Of a stretch of 64,000 bases of DNA, positions 1-11,333 are shown in pieces. The DNA is from Flammula alnicola. Lineage: Eukaryota > Basidiomycota > Agaricomycetes > Agaricales > Strophariaceae. Position 1 is the first letter of the stretch; the number at the start of each line of letters is the position of its first letter. The stretch is taken from NCBI GenBank assembly GCA_015499995.1, contig JADNRV010000046.1, positions 62,001 through 126,000 of the forward strand, given 5' to 3'. A model generated the notes under the pieces. The model was not told the origin of the DNA, ran no database searches, and was given only the letters and a program-made list of their open reading frames with translations. The position numbers were made by a program, and so were the translations under genes.

Positions 1-592
1 ACAGTCGAGGGCCGGGTTCGTCCATCGGTGCTTGCAATAATGGACTTTGAGGAATTGCTGTTACCAGGTACAATATGAGGCCTGCTGAACTGGGTAACGC
101 ATATTCCTTCGCAATAGCCCCTAATTGGGCTTGGAGTGTCGAATGCACAGGAACAAGAGTCCCACGTCGGAATTGAGTGTGATACCCTGGTGCGTTAGGA
201 GGTGGAGGCGTTTTTAGGTCGTCAGGGCTGTTGGAGTCGTGAGGCAGATATAGCGGAGGAACGACGTGAAGCAAGAATTTAGAGGTCTGCGGTGCACTTG
301 AATAAGAACTGAAGCCCATGGAAGACCCAACAGTTGAAGAAGGAGTTGGCGAACGTCTTGGGTGGTCCAGAGTGCTGGAAGAGTCTGAGTAGGAACGCGA
401 TAGATAGGAAGGGCTAGCTTGGTTTGCTGGTACAGGTGTTGACACCCCCAATGCGTTCGCTAGCTTGGCCAGGCGATGGGGAGCCAATGGCGACTTTGGG
501 GGTCGCCATGTTGGCGATAAAGTAGCAGATACGGGGGACAAGAGAGATGAACGAGGTGTGCCATTCTCATTCCCGTTCACACTATTTGGCAT
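1..592 (-). CDS. Partial hypothetical protein, N-terminal part, runs off the left edge
   Basis: An uninterrupted minus-strand frame begins with ATG at 592-590 and stays open to base 1, giving at least 197 residues; the rest lies outside the window. The first 100 residues are rich in Ser, Pro and Thr and look disordered (start MPNSVNGNENGTPRSS). From about residue 105 the sequence becomes more conserved in character: LLHVVPPLYLPHD, then an acidic/proline spacer, GYHTQFRRGTLVP, and a helical stretch LQAQLGAIAKEYALPS followed by GLILYLV. I do not recognise the family. The order of a disordered leader followed by a compact hydrophobic segment suggests a conserved fungal regulatory or scaffold protein, but no function can be claimed. 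No intron is needed in the visible part. Confidence 0.6.
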   Translation of the reverse strand, partial: MPNSVNGNENGTPRSSLLSPVSATLSPTWRPPKSPLAPHRLAKLANALGVSTPVPANQASPSYLSRSYSDSSSTLDHPRRSPTPSSTVGSSMGFSSYSSAPQTSKFLLHVVPPLYLPHDSNSPDDLKTPPPPNAPGYHTQFRRGTLVPVHSTLQAQLGAIAKEYALPSSAGLILYLVTAIPQSPLLQAPMDEPGPRL

Positions 593-2967
593 GATGGTGT
601 TCGTCGCGATGTGTTCTGCCTGATGTTGAAGCTGAGGCGGAAAATCTTGATGCCTGGCGGGTACGAGATTGTAGCGTTAGACACAGAGCTTCAACATTGA
701 TTCTAGTAACAACGTCAGAAATTCATTAACTCAACGGCAACAGCTGTTTGATGCTCACCAATCAACAAAAAGGAAGGAGTCGTTGAAAGTTGAACCGTGG
801 TCGTCGTAATCGTAAGCCCAAAAACTTGTCGAATAGGTTCTCTTCGAGGATGCGTCAAGGTCGTCCAAGGGGAATACGTGACGGAGAAAGAGTCCTCGAA
901 GAGAGAGTTTTGTAGAGCAGTTCCTGACAGGAACAACTGACTGACCTCCCGAAAAGTTGAACGCGGTAGGGGGGTGGGAATATTCTCTGAAAAGGGGAAA
1001 TATCAATTGCCCCAGCGTCGGCCCGCACGTTGGTCGAACTTTGAACAAAAATCTCTCCCCGAGCGCCGTTACGATGGACATAGTGAACATGCATGGATAT
1101 ACTTGGATGGCCTCAGGGTGCTAGAGGGGAAAAATTGTGTCGATATTCTTGTTGAGAGTTTACAAGGCAGCATTCGTTCAGCCTCTCTTAACCGTCCCAA
1201 TTGGGATCAAATAACCGTGAACGCGAACTTTCCGTCGCGACGCATTCCTCTTCTCTTCATTCTGCATACCTCATTTCCTTACCTCTACCTGTGTATATAG
1301 CAATGAATCAAGAAAACATTTGCCCAAATCCTCCTGCTTCCCAGACAGCCACGTCGATCTGATACCGAGGATGTTCTTCGCTACGTGGCCAATAAATGCA
1401 GTTACTTCTCACTTCGACAATTTCTGGAAACGGTGTTCATTTCACAAGATGGTGACATTCAAAGGTCTGCAAATATATTCCTCACAAGCGGAAGAGCCTG
1501 TGGGGTCATGGATGAATGGGCAAAGAAGATACCCGAGTGAAGAGATGCTGAAATGGGTGATGAAGAAGGCAACCAAGACCTGCTGTCAGGAGTTTAGTTC
1601 CCTGGTTGCACTAGCAAAGTATCGACCCGGCCTTCAAAACACCTACTCCAGCGCAAGTTCATTCCATCTTTCCTCCGTTAGAGGTTTCAGAGGTTGGACA
1701 GATAGAACTTCTCCAACGGCGCAAGCAGCGCGCGTAGGACGACCTCGGCCGGAGAGGGAATACAGCGTGCATCCCGGGGTTTGATGCGTGACCTCGCAAC
1801 CATTGCGCCTCTGCTTCTTTGGCCGTCAGTCCGGAAGTGACGATGGTGCACACCTTGAGAGAGATTGAGAGCCGGAAAGAGTTGTTGGACTGGAAACAGA
1901 AACGCCGGCATGAGGAGTGGGGCATTGAGCGTGTTGCCTGTGATGGTGTGAGAGGTAACTGGCGAGAGCGATGTTGAGAGAGATTGGGAGCCGGAGTTGT
2001 TGGACTGGAAACAGAAACGCCCGGCGTGAGCAGTGGGGCGTCGAGCGTGTTCCCTGTGATGGGTGTGAGAGGTAACTGGCGAGAGCGATGTTGACGAGTA
2101 GGGGGGCAAACCAGCCGGGAATGCATGTTTTCGGACATTAGAAGAGATGTAGAATAGAAATATAAAGATAGTAAGCTAAAGAAAATGAAAGAAAGAGGGC
2201 AGACGCGTCGAGGAATGGGGGAAAAGGAAGACGGCGGGGTCGGAAAACATATCCTAAAAGCTTATATATTAGTCCGGGAATTCGCGCAAGGCAAGGTCCC
2301 GCTTCTTTGGTTGGAAGTGTCCCAGACTCTCTTAGCAGGCCCGCCAAATTGGGACTGTTAAGAGAGCGAGTAATAGTATGAGATCGTTGAATTGTTCACG
2401 AATATTCTGGCTGTATGGGAGGACAGGCAGAAGTTAGAGCGACCAGATCGGCAATATACGCGTTGCTCAGCCTGTTCATTGATGATCGTAAAATGCCTCC
2501 GCGACGACTCCCGCGCACAACTGTCACTGAGAAATGCCAAAACATCGGGAGTCGCGATTATCGGGAAGAGAACCACGTTGAAGAGAGTTTTTTTGATTGC
2601 CCGAGGACTCAAAATTTTTTAGCGTCCGGTTGTGAGGTACTTGCGGTATTGTCTAGTATTACAAGGCGACGAATTTGAGGATAGGCGACGTCAGCGATCC
2701 CTTTGAACTCGACAATAATATGGGAGACTGTCAGTTGTGAGGACAGGAAATATTGATTGTTGATTGTGCCAAACACCAAGTTGGACAAAGGGAGAGTGGC
2801 GCTCTTACGGTTGAGTTAGGACACTTCCATTGCTTGTCCCTTTTTCCCATTGTTTCTCACTTTTTTCTTCTCTTCGTTTACGTTCACGACCGCTTTTCTC
2901 TTTTAGTCACGACCATATCCTCTTTCTTCAGCTAGAACACGAACCCACACGAGAGCCCCCTTTGCAA
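593..2967. other. Intergenic region between the left-edge gene and the first bHLH gene
   Basis: The region holds the divergent upstream sequences of the left-edge gene (minus) and the bHLH gene (plus). Several overlapping open frames of 60-160 codons occur on both strands, but none shows recognisable domains or consistent splice sites. The only clear structure is the 118-bp tandem repeat at 1856-2091. A pyrimidine-rich stretch at about 2830-2935 ending in CTTCAG could be the 3' end of a 5'-UTR intron of the bHLH gene. Confidence 0.5.
1856..2091. repeat. Two-copy direct tandem repeat, unit about 118 bp
   Basis: Bases 1856-1974 and 1975-2091 are near-identical direct copies. Both start TGAGAGAGATTG and end GGCGAGAGCGATGT, with a few substitutions and small indels between them. 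Read on the minus strand the unit encodes a repeated QHRSRQLPLTP motif, but the indels shift the frame, so coding is doubtful. It reads as a recent local duplication in non-coding DNA. Confidence 0.85.
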
Positions 2968-4039
2968 ATGGAACAGCACCCAATGAACGACGATAACAAC
3001 ACGCAACAATCATACCAGTTCTATCAGGCAGAACAGGACCCTGCCTACAACATGGCTTACAATCCCGCCATGGGATCATATCCAGCGATGCAGCATACCG
3101 GGGGAGCGCGTAGTATGTTCTCATTTTCGCCTCCAACGCCATTGTCCCTGTTCATCTGATAATCGCTTCTTCTGTGCTTATAGACCAGATTGTGCCGGAT
3201 ATGCATCAGCCTTACCATGGCCTCAATACACTGGGCTTGCAGCATCAGTATCAAGCAGGCGTGTTCTCTAATTCACCGCCTCATGTTTCCCTGCCCTTGG
3301 CTAATTCACCTCCACCCCCCTCTCCTGAAATGTATGACCCTCTTTCTCCTCCTCTCTCCGGATCAGACACATCGGGAGACGGAATCTACCACCATTCAAA
3401 CAGCAGTGGTGCAAACTCTCCCTCATCCTCTAGAGGCCACAGTCTCGTACATCGCAGCCACCGGTACAACCCGACTCCATCACCAACCAGCTCTTCCTCC
3501 CGCAGGCGCAGTCGCTCTCAAGACTCGGACGACGACGACAACATGGGCATTGCATTCGTAGAAAATCTTGCCAATTCACGAAAGGAGGCTACCCGGAGGC
3601 AGAGAATTGAAGCCGAACAGCGTCGACGCGATGAACTTCGCGATGGCTATGCCAAACTCAAAGACGCCCTTCCCGTTTCTAATCAGAAGAGCAGCAAAGT
3701 TTCATTGCTGGAACGAGGTGAGATTTGCCGCCCATGGCCTCCTACAACCTTGCTCACATCCGCCTTCTAGCTACCAACCACATTATAGCGCTCGAGAAGG
3801 AAAATAAGGAGCTTCAAACCAAGTTGGCATTCATCGAGGCCGAAGCAAAAAGGCTTCGCGCGCTCAACGAGAAGATCTCGCTTAGCTCCGAAGGGACCCC
3901 CTCTCCAGAGACCGCGATGGGCAGACCGATATCGCCCCCACCTGATATCGCCCCAGGTGCCCACTCTCTTGCTTCTGTCCGGGGTCAGCAGCCGCCTTCC
4001 GAGCATTCCAGTCCATCAGCATCAGAAGGAGGCCATTGA
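2968..4039 (+). CDS. bHLH (leucine zipper-like) transcription factor, paralogue 1
   Basis: Three exons, 2968-3109, 3184-3717 and 3771-4039, join to a 314-residue protein with consistent GT-AG phases. The N-terminal half is low-complexity (Gln, Pro, Ser), followed by an acidic DSDDDD patch. A basic helix-loop-helix domain follows at about residues 170-235: basic region RRQRIEAEQRRRDEL, loop around ALPVSNQ, helix 2 KSSKVSLLERATNHI. It runs straight into a heptad-like helix (LEKENKELQTKLAFIEAEAKRL) that would dimerise. The Glu and Arg residues of the basic region expected to contact an E-box are present. The intron inside helix 2 falls just after the ERG/ERA codon. A second bHLH gene 6 kb downstream has the same domain and the same intron site. 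Expected role: nuclear DNA-binding homo- or heterodimer. Targets are unknown. Confidence 0.88.
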
Positions 4040-7000
4040 TCCGCGTCGTGTTCCTACCACAATCCGTCACGTCTAGTCTCCAGTTCACATTTACCATTTG
4101 CTTTCATCTTTCTCTCCACCTTCTTACACGTTACTTTCCTATTTTCTGCGGCGTTCTTTCACTCGGAGGAATGGTTAATATGTTATTCACCCCCAACAAT
4201 CTAGCGAGGTCGAGAGTCTGTGACGCTAAGCCAACGCCGTGCGGTTGATGCTTTCCGTCCCAGCGACACCACGCCTCCCAACTCTTCGTGAGAGAAAAAA
4301 CCGGCGACTCGACGTTGTCTGCTGCTGTGCAATGGACACACCAACTGCAGCATGTTTGATCCACGGGTCACATGCAATCTCGTTGATCGATCGTCGACCA
4401 TCATCTATGGCACTTGCTGGCTCCGAAGAAGAAAACATACAAATTCCTGGCGAATCCAAAATTACGACCACCCCTATCCGGACCACGTTTACCCCCAAAC
4501 TTTTGCACGTACTCCATGGACGCATTTTTTTTGTGATATCTTGGTCCAATCTATTTCCGTCAATCTGGCTGTTGAACGAGAAAAAGTACGAACGAGCAAG
4601 GAAATTAGCCGGCTCTTTTGCGATGAAGCTATTGATATCTCAAGATGCGACGATGTACAAATCACATATACTTACACCACACAATCCTTCATGAAGGATC
4701 TACGACAACTCATGATTCTTGACGAACAAAAATGGACATTTTTCTTTTTACTCGTGCGGGTTGGGTCAGCGTCTATCGCCCTCGGTGCGGTTAGCCACGC
4801 GTCCTCTGTAGTGAGAGGAGAGCCCGCCCCAGGCTAAACCGATTCCCTCCTTCTGAACCCGCCAACCGACCAGAAGCAACGCGTCTCTTGATGAGATGCC
4901 GCTTGCGAAGCTGTTTGACGAGGGCGATGTTGATGTTGGGAAGGAGGATGCTGGATATGAAGGGATCTTACGTTTTGCCTTGCCACTCTCTCCTCGAGTT
5001 ACAACTGCCCAGATATTCTGTAGCTAACCACTCCTACCATAGATTTATAATTTGATTCCTTTCCAAAGCGCTGGATCTCTTTTTCCCTCGGTTTTCCGAG
5101 ATTCGAGACAGAGACTCGGGACCTCATGGTCTTGGGCATAGAACATTGACTGTGGATGAATCAATAAGCGAGTCATAGCTTGAATATTTATTGCCTATCT
5201 TGTTCCATCTCACTGTCTGCTTTTTCCAGATTCCTAAAACCATCCGAAGACATGATACTGCACTACTTAACTCCGATTTTTCCAATAGAGTTTTGAACAT
5301 CTGCAAGAACTGAATCTTGACAGCTTAATAATCGATGGACTGAGAGACTCTAGAAAGAGCTCGAGGTCGTTCTACACGTGTACAACGCGTTGCGCTGTGT
5401 CGCTATAGCTCTGATCTTATGCATATGAAGTTTATGTTTCATAGCCTCGCGCTCCTGGGATCTGCGGGTGCGCTAGAATTCCGAGTGGCCTCGCGTTACC
5501 CCAGTTTCTCGGAATATACCTGGCAAGGCTGGGATGAAACTCCCGGCAGGAGAACTCGACAAGAACATATTAACATCGATATAATCCATCGATGACTCAC
5601 CGTCGCCGCCTCGCGACTTTCGCGCCTCATGTCAATGCTCAGTGCTATGGTACCTATGGCGGTTATCATCTGTCTTTTTATAAAAGTCCATCATCTCACT
5701 GGCTGTGAGTAGCTCTGTCAGGAATATCCATTCAAACGCCCAAAGATCTCCTCCCAATCAGGGGACAAGTTTTCCACAGTTCGAAACGCCAATGAACATC
5801 CACTTGAAAATAGGCCGTTTTTCCGTAGAAGCACTTCATTTCGGGTTCTCTGGCTGATAACAGGATTTCTATTCATGTCCAAACAAGTACAGGTAGTAAT
5901 CAAAATTATGACAACGGAGGAGATTCTGCTGTGAACCTAACTTGTTCGAGGTCCATTCGGTCTCGGGAAGTTCAAGCCTAATTGTGAAGGGAGCAGCACA
6001 GGTCCCAGGCCCTCGCTCGCTCCATGTAGTCCTAACCCATCGGCTTGTCATCTACTGACCGAAATGATGGCGCCGCCATAAATGCCTTGGAGCCAACGTA
6101 TCCACTTCAAGTTCTGTGACCCTGTTTCGTTTTGGAATAATGACTCGTCTTGACATTATGCTTGTAAGACTCTGCATAAATGGGTCGAATTTCAAACCAA
6201 ATCATCAACGGTGAACAGCCTGGTATCAGAGAGACAAGCCTCGCGTCGTGAGGTCAAAATTGCTCCCGTACAGTGTGCAAATCCAGGCAAATCCAGGTTT
6301 ATCCAGTCGTTTCGTCCAAGTTCCGAACTTATTCACATATATTCAATGGCACTCTCGGTTCCTATCGAGACGCGTCGCCTCATTTTTTGAAGTGTTTCTG
6401 CTCGCAACCGCGTTTTGGCTCATCCCGGACCCGTTTTAAGTTATAACATCAATGTCCGTAGGAGATGGTGATTAAGCCGGTGATGGCGTTCCCGCACTTT
6501 CCGTGGTCCACCGGCACGCGCCGCGAGGTCTTCGGCATGACAGAAATCCCCAAATGCAAGGCCATGCGGCGGGGACGACAGTTGGAACAGCAATGCCAAA
6601 TCGACATGAAAATGGAGGGCCTGTCCAAAGCGCCACAGATGTAGAGCCACAGACGGCAGTCATTTCTAGCAAAAGGCATGTTGCTCAAAGTTCCCAGCAT
6701 AATGAGAGAAGGAGGACAGTCGTAACATTTCATCCCCACAACCGAAGATCGACTCTGGTCCCATAAAGTTTACGTTGGAAACTCTAAGAAGATGGGACCA
6801 GAAAGAACTCGGGACAACCAGGCTTCCAAGGAGTGTGTGTAGATGAGGACCCTGCTATCGGAGAAACAAAAAATCGGGGTCGCCTGCAATGAGCCAAACT
6901 GCTGGGTTGAACCGGTACGAGATAAGTCACTTGGCGAGGGCACGTTGCACAACTCAATCTGTCAGAATAGATTCGAGCTGTGCGGCATTTCAATACGAAT

Positions 7001-8207
7001 ACCACTGCCCACGTCAGAGACTGCCAGAGTTTAAGCAGTTAATAGCGCCCTAGCCAGATGAATAGAACCGAATGGACGAATGGGATGAAAGGCGTGATAT
7101 GAAAGTCGGGCTATTCTCTCTCCTATCCAAGAATAGTTGGAGACGGTTGTCGCTTTGTAAGTCGGAGGTGAATTTGGGGACAAATCCTGAATGAGAAAAA
7201 CTGTCGAAACTTGAAAGCAGGGGTGGAAAAAGCCAGAAGATAGTCCTTAGGAATCCACGAAGGTGAGGAGGTCTTCCAGGTCCAATGGTCCATTCATCGA
7301 TTACGCAACGCTAAATGAAGCAAGTGGTCGATGATAAGTGTTTGTGGCGGTTTTGGTTCTAGTTCCACGCAGCAGTCCGAATAGGTAGGTGTTCGGATAG
7401 AAGAAATTCTTCCTGACATATGCATATGTAGGAATGGGATCCAAATGATGCGGGGTGATATGTCATTTGCACGAAAACATTTGAATGTCCGCGAATGTCG
7501 AAACGAAGTGCATTTCGGAAGGAAGCGGTTTGCTCTATTCATGGATAGAGTCTTAGAGAACACTGATCTACAATGAAGTGTTGGGTGATGGATGTATTAT
7601 TATCGGAGGATACAGTTATGGTTTATGACCTGCAAACGCACCGCAGCAGCGTGATTGGACATCGGAAGGGTAACGTTGTCCAGCGTGGATTGGATACACT
7701 TTTCTGCTGGCAGAACGCGAACCCCGTCTGAAGCTGAGACTGGCAATTTCGGAGGTAATGGGCCTTCTCCATTCCATAATGTGTTACGAAAGGCAAGAAG
7801 AAAGGCCATAGGCAGCGGAAACGAGGTCTCCCGGTGTTTTATGCGAGCGTCAGGTTCAGAGGGGCATGGACGTTGGGAGAAAAGTTTGAATGGAAGAGAG
7901 CGTATTGACATTTTGGCCAAAATACCCGAAGTGGATATCTGACGCGTGTGACGTGAGAATCACATGACGTTGTGGGGCAGAAGAAGCAGGATGTCACGAT
8001 GATATAGTGTCACGCTTGATCCTCCTTCCCCCACCGCAGGCGACGTCTGCAGCAGCAGCAGTGCTGTACACGCCTTACGACTACTGAACCACACATATCT
8101 GGATACCTTTAGCCTAAGCCAGCAAGACGGTCCTTTAATTAGTGCTTGAGCTTCTCTGCGACACCTTTTACGAGCTTTTCGACCTTTCTCAAGTTATCCA
8201 AATCACG
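4040..8207. other. Gene-poor 4.2-kb stretch
   Basis: No gene could be supported. Open frames of 60-160 codons occur on both strands (for example 4352-4837 plus, 6449-6739 minus, 7294-7563 and 7600-7920 minus) but show no recognisable domain, and attempts to splice the minus-strand 7.3-7.9 kb frames together run into stops. The 7.3-7.9 kb pair is the best candidate for an unrecognised small minus-strand gene. Bases 8100-8207 form the 5' leader of the downstream membrane-protein gene. Confidence 0.45.
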
Positions 8208-9410
8208 ATGTGGTGCGTGGTTTTTTTTTTGACACCCAAAGTCCGGATATACCAAGCTGAACTGAACCCTCCTGCGTTCGTTTCTCTTCCAGGTGTGACA
8301 ATTGCTTGCTCCTCTTGCCTCTTGTGAGCATTGAGCCATTTCTTTTGGCCGGAGTAAGATGTCCTGATCCGTCCCTTTCTTCTGTGTTTTACAGAGGGGT
8401 GGCGCCATTGCCTGGGCTCTCTTGATCGCTGTAAGGATCTCCTCCTTTGCTCCCCTCCGTTCCGACAGAAGACTCACTGACATCTTCTTTGTGGAACTTC
8501 TCTGCGTCTCCCTCCAGACATACAGCCTCGCCGGTGGAATTTTCTTGCTCATCCGCGGACAGTATATCTTCTTCGTCTATCCGGAATGGTCAGTATATGG
8601 ATCCTCGCTTGCCCCATTTTTCATTGGGTGCTTGCCTATCGATGAGTGCTCACCGGATGCACTCCTTTCCAGGCAAATATACGGAGGTATCGGGTTGGGA
8701 GTCGCTGCTGCTGCGATCATCAGCATGTTCGCTCTTTCCAATGTCAGTGTTCTCCTATGAAGTTTTACCAATCCGGAGCTCCAACGCTGATCGGTAATGG
8801 AATACTTTCGCGGTTTATAGCGATCGTACATTTGGATACGAGTCGCCAAATTCTTATGGCCCTTCATTATTGTGATTAGTGCTGTCCGTGCCATAATCAT
8901 GATCGTCGAGCTCCAACGAGGGTACGCACGGTCTCCTATTCTAAATTCATCCTCTATTCTTTATCATGTTTCGTAAAACCTTTCTACCGATATTAATTCG
9001 CACCATTGATAGCCAAGATAATATCCTGTGGGAGTGTAACAATGGTGGTCAGCTTTGGACCGCTTCGGCCGCCGCAGGAATATCGAATCCTGGAACTATT
9101 CCGGCTGCCTTCTGCAGCTATGGATTCTCCAGCCTGAATACTGCCTTCATTTTGTCACTGCTTGTGGACCTCGTATGCCAGGTAAGCGATGGATGAGCTA
9201 GCTCCTTCGGATGCAGATACTGATAAAGGAATGGGACTTCTAGATCTACATGTTCTTTTTGGTGTGGCGTTTCTCCAAGCGTTTGGAACACTACTCGAAT
9301 ATGAAGGGACCATTTCACGGAGGTGGGCTGATGAAACTCCGCTGGTCTCAAGGGCCGAACTGACTCTTGTTTTTTGTTTTTTTTTTGTTGCAGGATATTA
9401 CAACGCATAA
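8208..9410 (+). CDS. Small four-helix membrane protein built from nine short exons
   Basis: Splicing by frame continuity gives nine exons: 8208-8212, 8293-8323, 8395-8430, 8518-8588, 8673-8742, 8821-8921, 9013-9181, 9244-9322 and 9394-9410. They total 579 bases, exactly 193 codons including stop, or 192 residues. All introns are GT-AG and the phases agree. The first coding exon is only five bases (ATGTG) and the last seventeen. Four hydrophobic segments can be seen, at about residues 16-45, 50-69, 75-103 and 150-172. A Cys-containing loop lies between helices 3 and 4 (ILWECNNGGQLW ... FCSYGF), and a basic cytosolic tail ends in GGYYNA. A short CxxC-like motif (WCDNC) sits at the N-terminus. 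The layout resembles tetraspan membrane proteins widespread in mushrooms, but I cannot name the family or its cargo. No single exon makes a long open frame, so ORF-based searches would miss the gene. Confidence 0.82.
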
Positions 9411-10277
9411 GGCGCTATTGTTTCCACGGACATTATCTCGCTTTGGGACTTGCTTTTTATTTTCTTCACTCTGTTCTCGAAATGACTTACGACCATTCTT
9501 ACGACCTTTACGACACGATTAATGACCCCCGCTATCCCTGTCATTGTAAAGATCACATGGCAACCTTTTCACTGAATGGCAGACTATTATTGCTGAGATG
9601 TCGGATAAACGATGTGTGGGTACGAGAGAATCCCAAGTTGTCGAAGACCATAAGGGCGTATCGCCTTCTCGACTAGGTTTGGCTGCGCAAGAGATGATCG
9701 GACCAAAAGTGAAAGAGTAAATTTGGGTGATTAAAAAAACGTTGCGCGCTTGTATTCTGAGAAATATTATAAGCAGGCGAGGGGGTCTGACCCAGCTGAT
9801 GGGATATCCGGGTTTGACAGGCATATTTGTCGCAGAATGCCCGAATGACCCTCGGTAAGTCGGATCTTGGGGGGCGATAGGGAGCCCAAAGCGCGGATTT
9901 CGGGGCGAAACAGGCGAGTGTGGGCAGAGAAAAATAGAGCAAAACTTGTAGGGCAATGGGCAAAATCACAAAGTTTGAAGTGGATCTGCCTCGTGGTCAA
10001 GAGTCTCATCTCCGTCTCCCTTATTTGGTTTCCCTGCAAGATATAAACCCGTCCGACTTTGCCCCACTTACTACCCATTCTCAAATCCCCTCCTCCTCTT
10101 CCTCCTCCTGCTCTCCGCCACCGAATCCCGCCCTCTCCTCCCGTTAAGATCACCTGCAGTTCTCCCGCCTTCCTCAGGTATACTTATTTGCCTCTTATTC
10201 CATGCTTTATCGCTGACGCCACAGATAGTATTTCTTTTAGTCTTTTTTTTTTGTCCGAGCTCTTCGCAACATCAGCA
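9411..10277. other. Intergenic region upstream of the second bHLH gene
   Basis: No gene supported. The last 250 bases are strongly pyrimidine-rich (CCTCCTCTTCC-type tracts at about 10080-10145 and a T-tract near 10240), as is usual just upstream of fungal start codons, and probably contain the core promoter and 5' UTR of the bHLH gene. Confidence 0.5.
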
Positions 10278-11333
10278 ATGTCGACAACCACCGCCTCCCA
10301 CATGCCCACCATGGAGTACGAACACAAGCCTTTCCCCGAGTCCTCCTTTGAATCGGCGTTCAACTACATGGACAGTGGCCTCGACTACTTCCAGTATCCT
10401 CCGTCCCCCATCGGCGTCAATGTTGGTCGTGAGTTCGATTCCCAAGGACTGCATTTCTTTTTCCTGACGTGTCTATTTTTCTCAGTCCCCAGCCAGACCG
10501 CTCAATCCATGGACATGCACACCCTCAACTCCATGAGCGACTACGCCTACTCTTCGTCTACCTTTGCTCCTTCCCCTCCGCGCTCCTTTTCCCCTCATGA
10601 GGAGGGCAGCGTTGCGCCCCAGACCCTGTTCTACGGTCTGAGCGCTAGCGAACTCTCCGATGGCCTGCCTTCCGGTCGCATCAGCCGAGGCAGTGGCTCT
10701 CGTTCGCCCCCCGCTGTCCCTTACGCCGCCACAGTTCCGCGCTCGCAACGTTTCAACCCGATCGCTGTGCCCGCCAACAGGCCCAGCACCCGGGCTCAAG
10801 CCGCGGCTGCCCACAGGCGCTCAAAGTCCAACAGGAGCAACGACATCGACTCCGATGATGACGACGACGAGGAATTCAAACCTACTGGATCCATTGCTGA
10901 AGCCAACGACAACGTTCCTCGCGACTCGTAAGTACATCTCCTCTCTTTCATAATCAAGTTCTAACTCGGGGCCTTTTTAAATAGCGCATCGCGCCGCGAA
11001 ACCGTTCGCAAGCAGCGCATCGAGTCCGAGCAACGCCGACGCGACGAGCTCAGGGAGGGCTACAACCGCCTCAAGGAAACCCTCCCCCCGACGAATCAGA
11101 AGACGAGCAAGGTTTCTCTCCTTGATCGAGGTCAGTTTCTTCCCCGCATTTTGATTGATCTGTTAGCTGATCGCCATCTTCTAGCCACCTGCCACATCAG
11201 GGGCCTCGAAAGCCAAAACCGAGAGATCTCTGAGCGTCTCAGGTCGGCTGAGCACGAAGTACACCGTCTCCGCACCGTCAACGAGGCTTTGATGTTGAAC
11301 CGCGCTGGTGCAACTCCCCTCGCCCCTCTATGA
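10278..11333 (+). CDS. bHLH transcription factor, paralogue 2
   Basis: Four exons, 10278-10428, 10486-10927, 10985-11130 and 11185-11333, join to exactly 296 codons (295 residues). The start MSTTTASHMPTMEYEH is the first ATG after the pyrimidine-rich leader. The N-terminal two thirds are Ser/Pro-rich with an acidic DSDDDDDEE patch just before the domain. The bHLH region at about residues 205-260 reads RKQRIESEQRRRDEL, loop TLPPTNQ, helix 2 KTSKVSLLDRATCHI, followed by a heptad helix (LESQNREISERLRSAEHEV). It closely matches paralogue 1, including the acidic patch, the NQK-SKVSLL core and an intron at the identical codon in helix 2. The C-terminal tail after the zipper is much shorter. The pair is best explained by duplication within this region; they may heterodimerise. 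Confidence 0.9.

Noticed and set aside
4352..4837. 161-codon plus-strand frame
   Set aside because: No recognisable domain, no consistent splice context, and several overlapping frames of equal length in the same stretch.
6449..6739. 96-codon Cys-rich minus-strand frame
   Set aside because: It could be an exon, but neighbouring frames do not join to it with consistent GT-AG sites and no family was recognised.
7294..7920. Two minus-strand frames as one two-exon gene
   Set aside because: The visible donor after the first frame and acceptor before the second give a stop within five codons; left as a possibility only.
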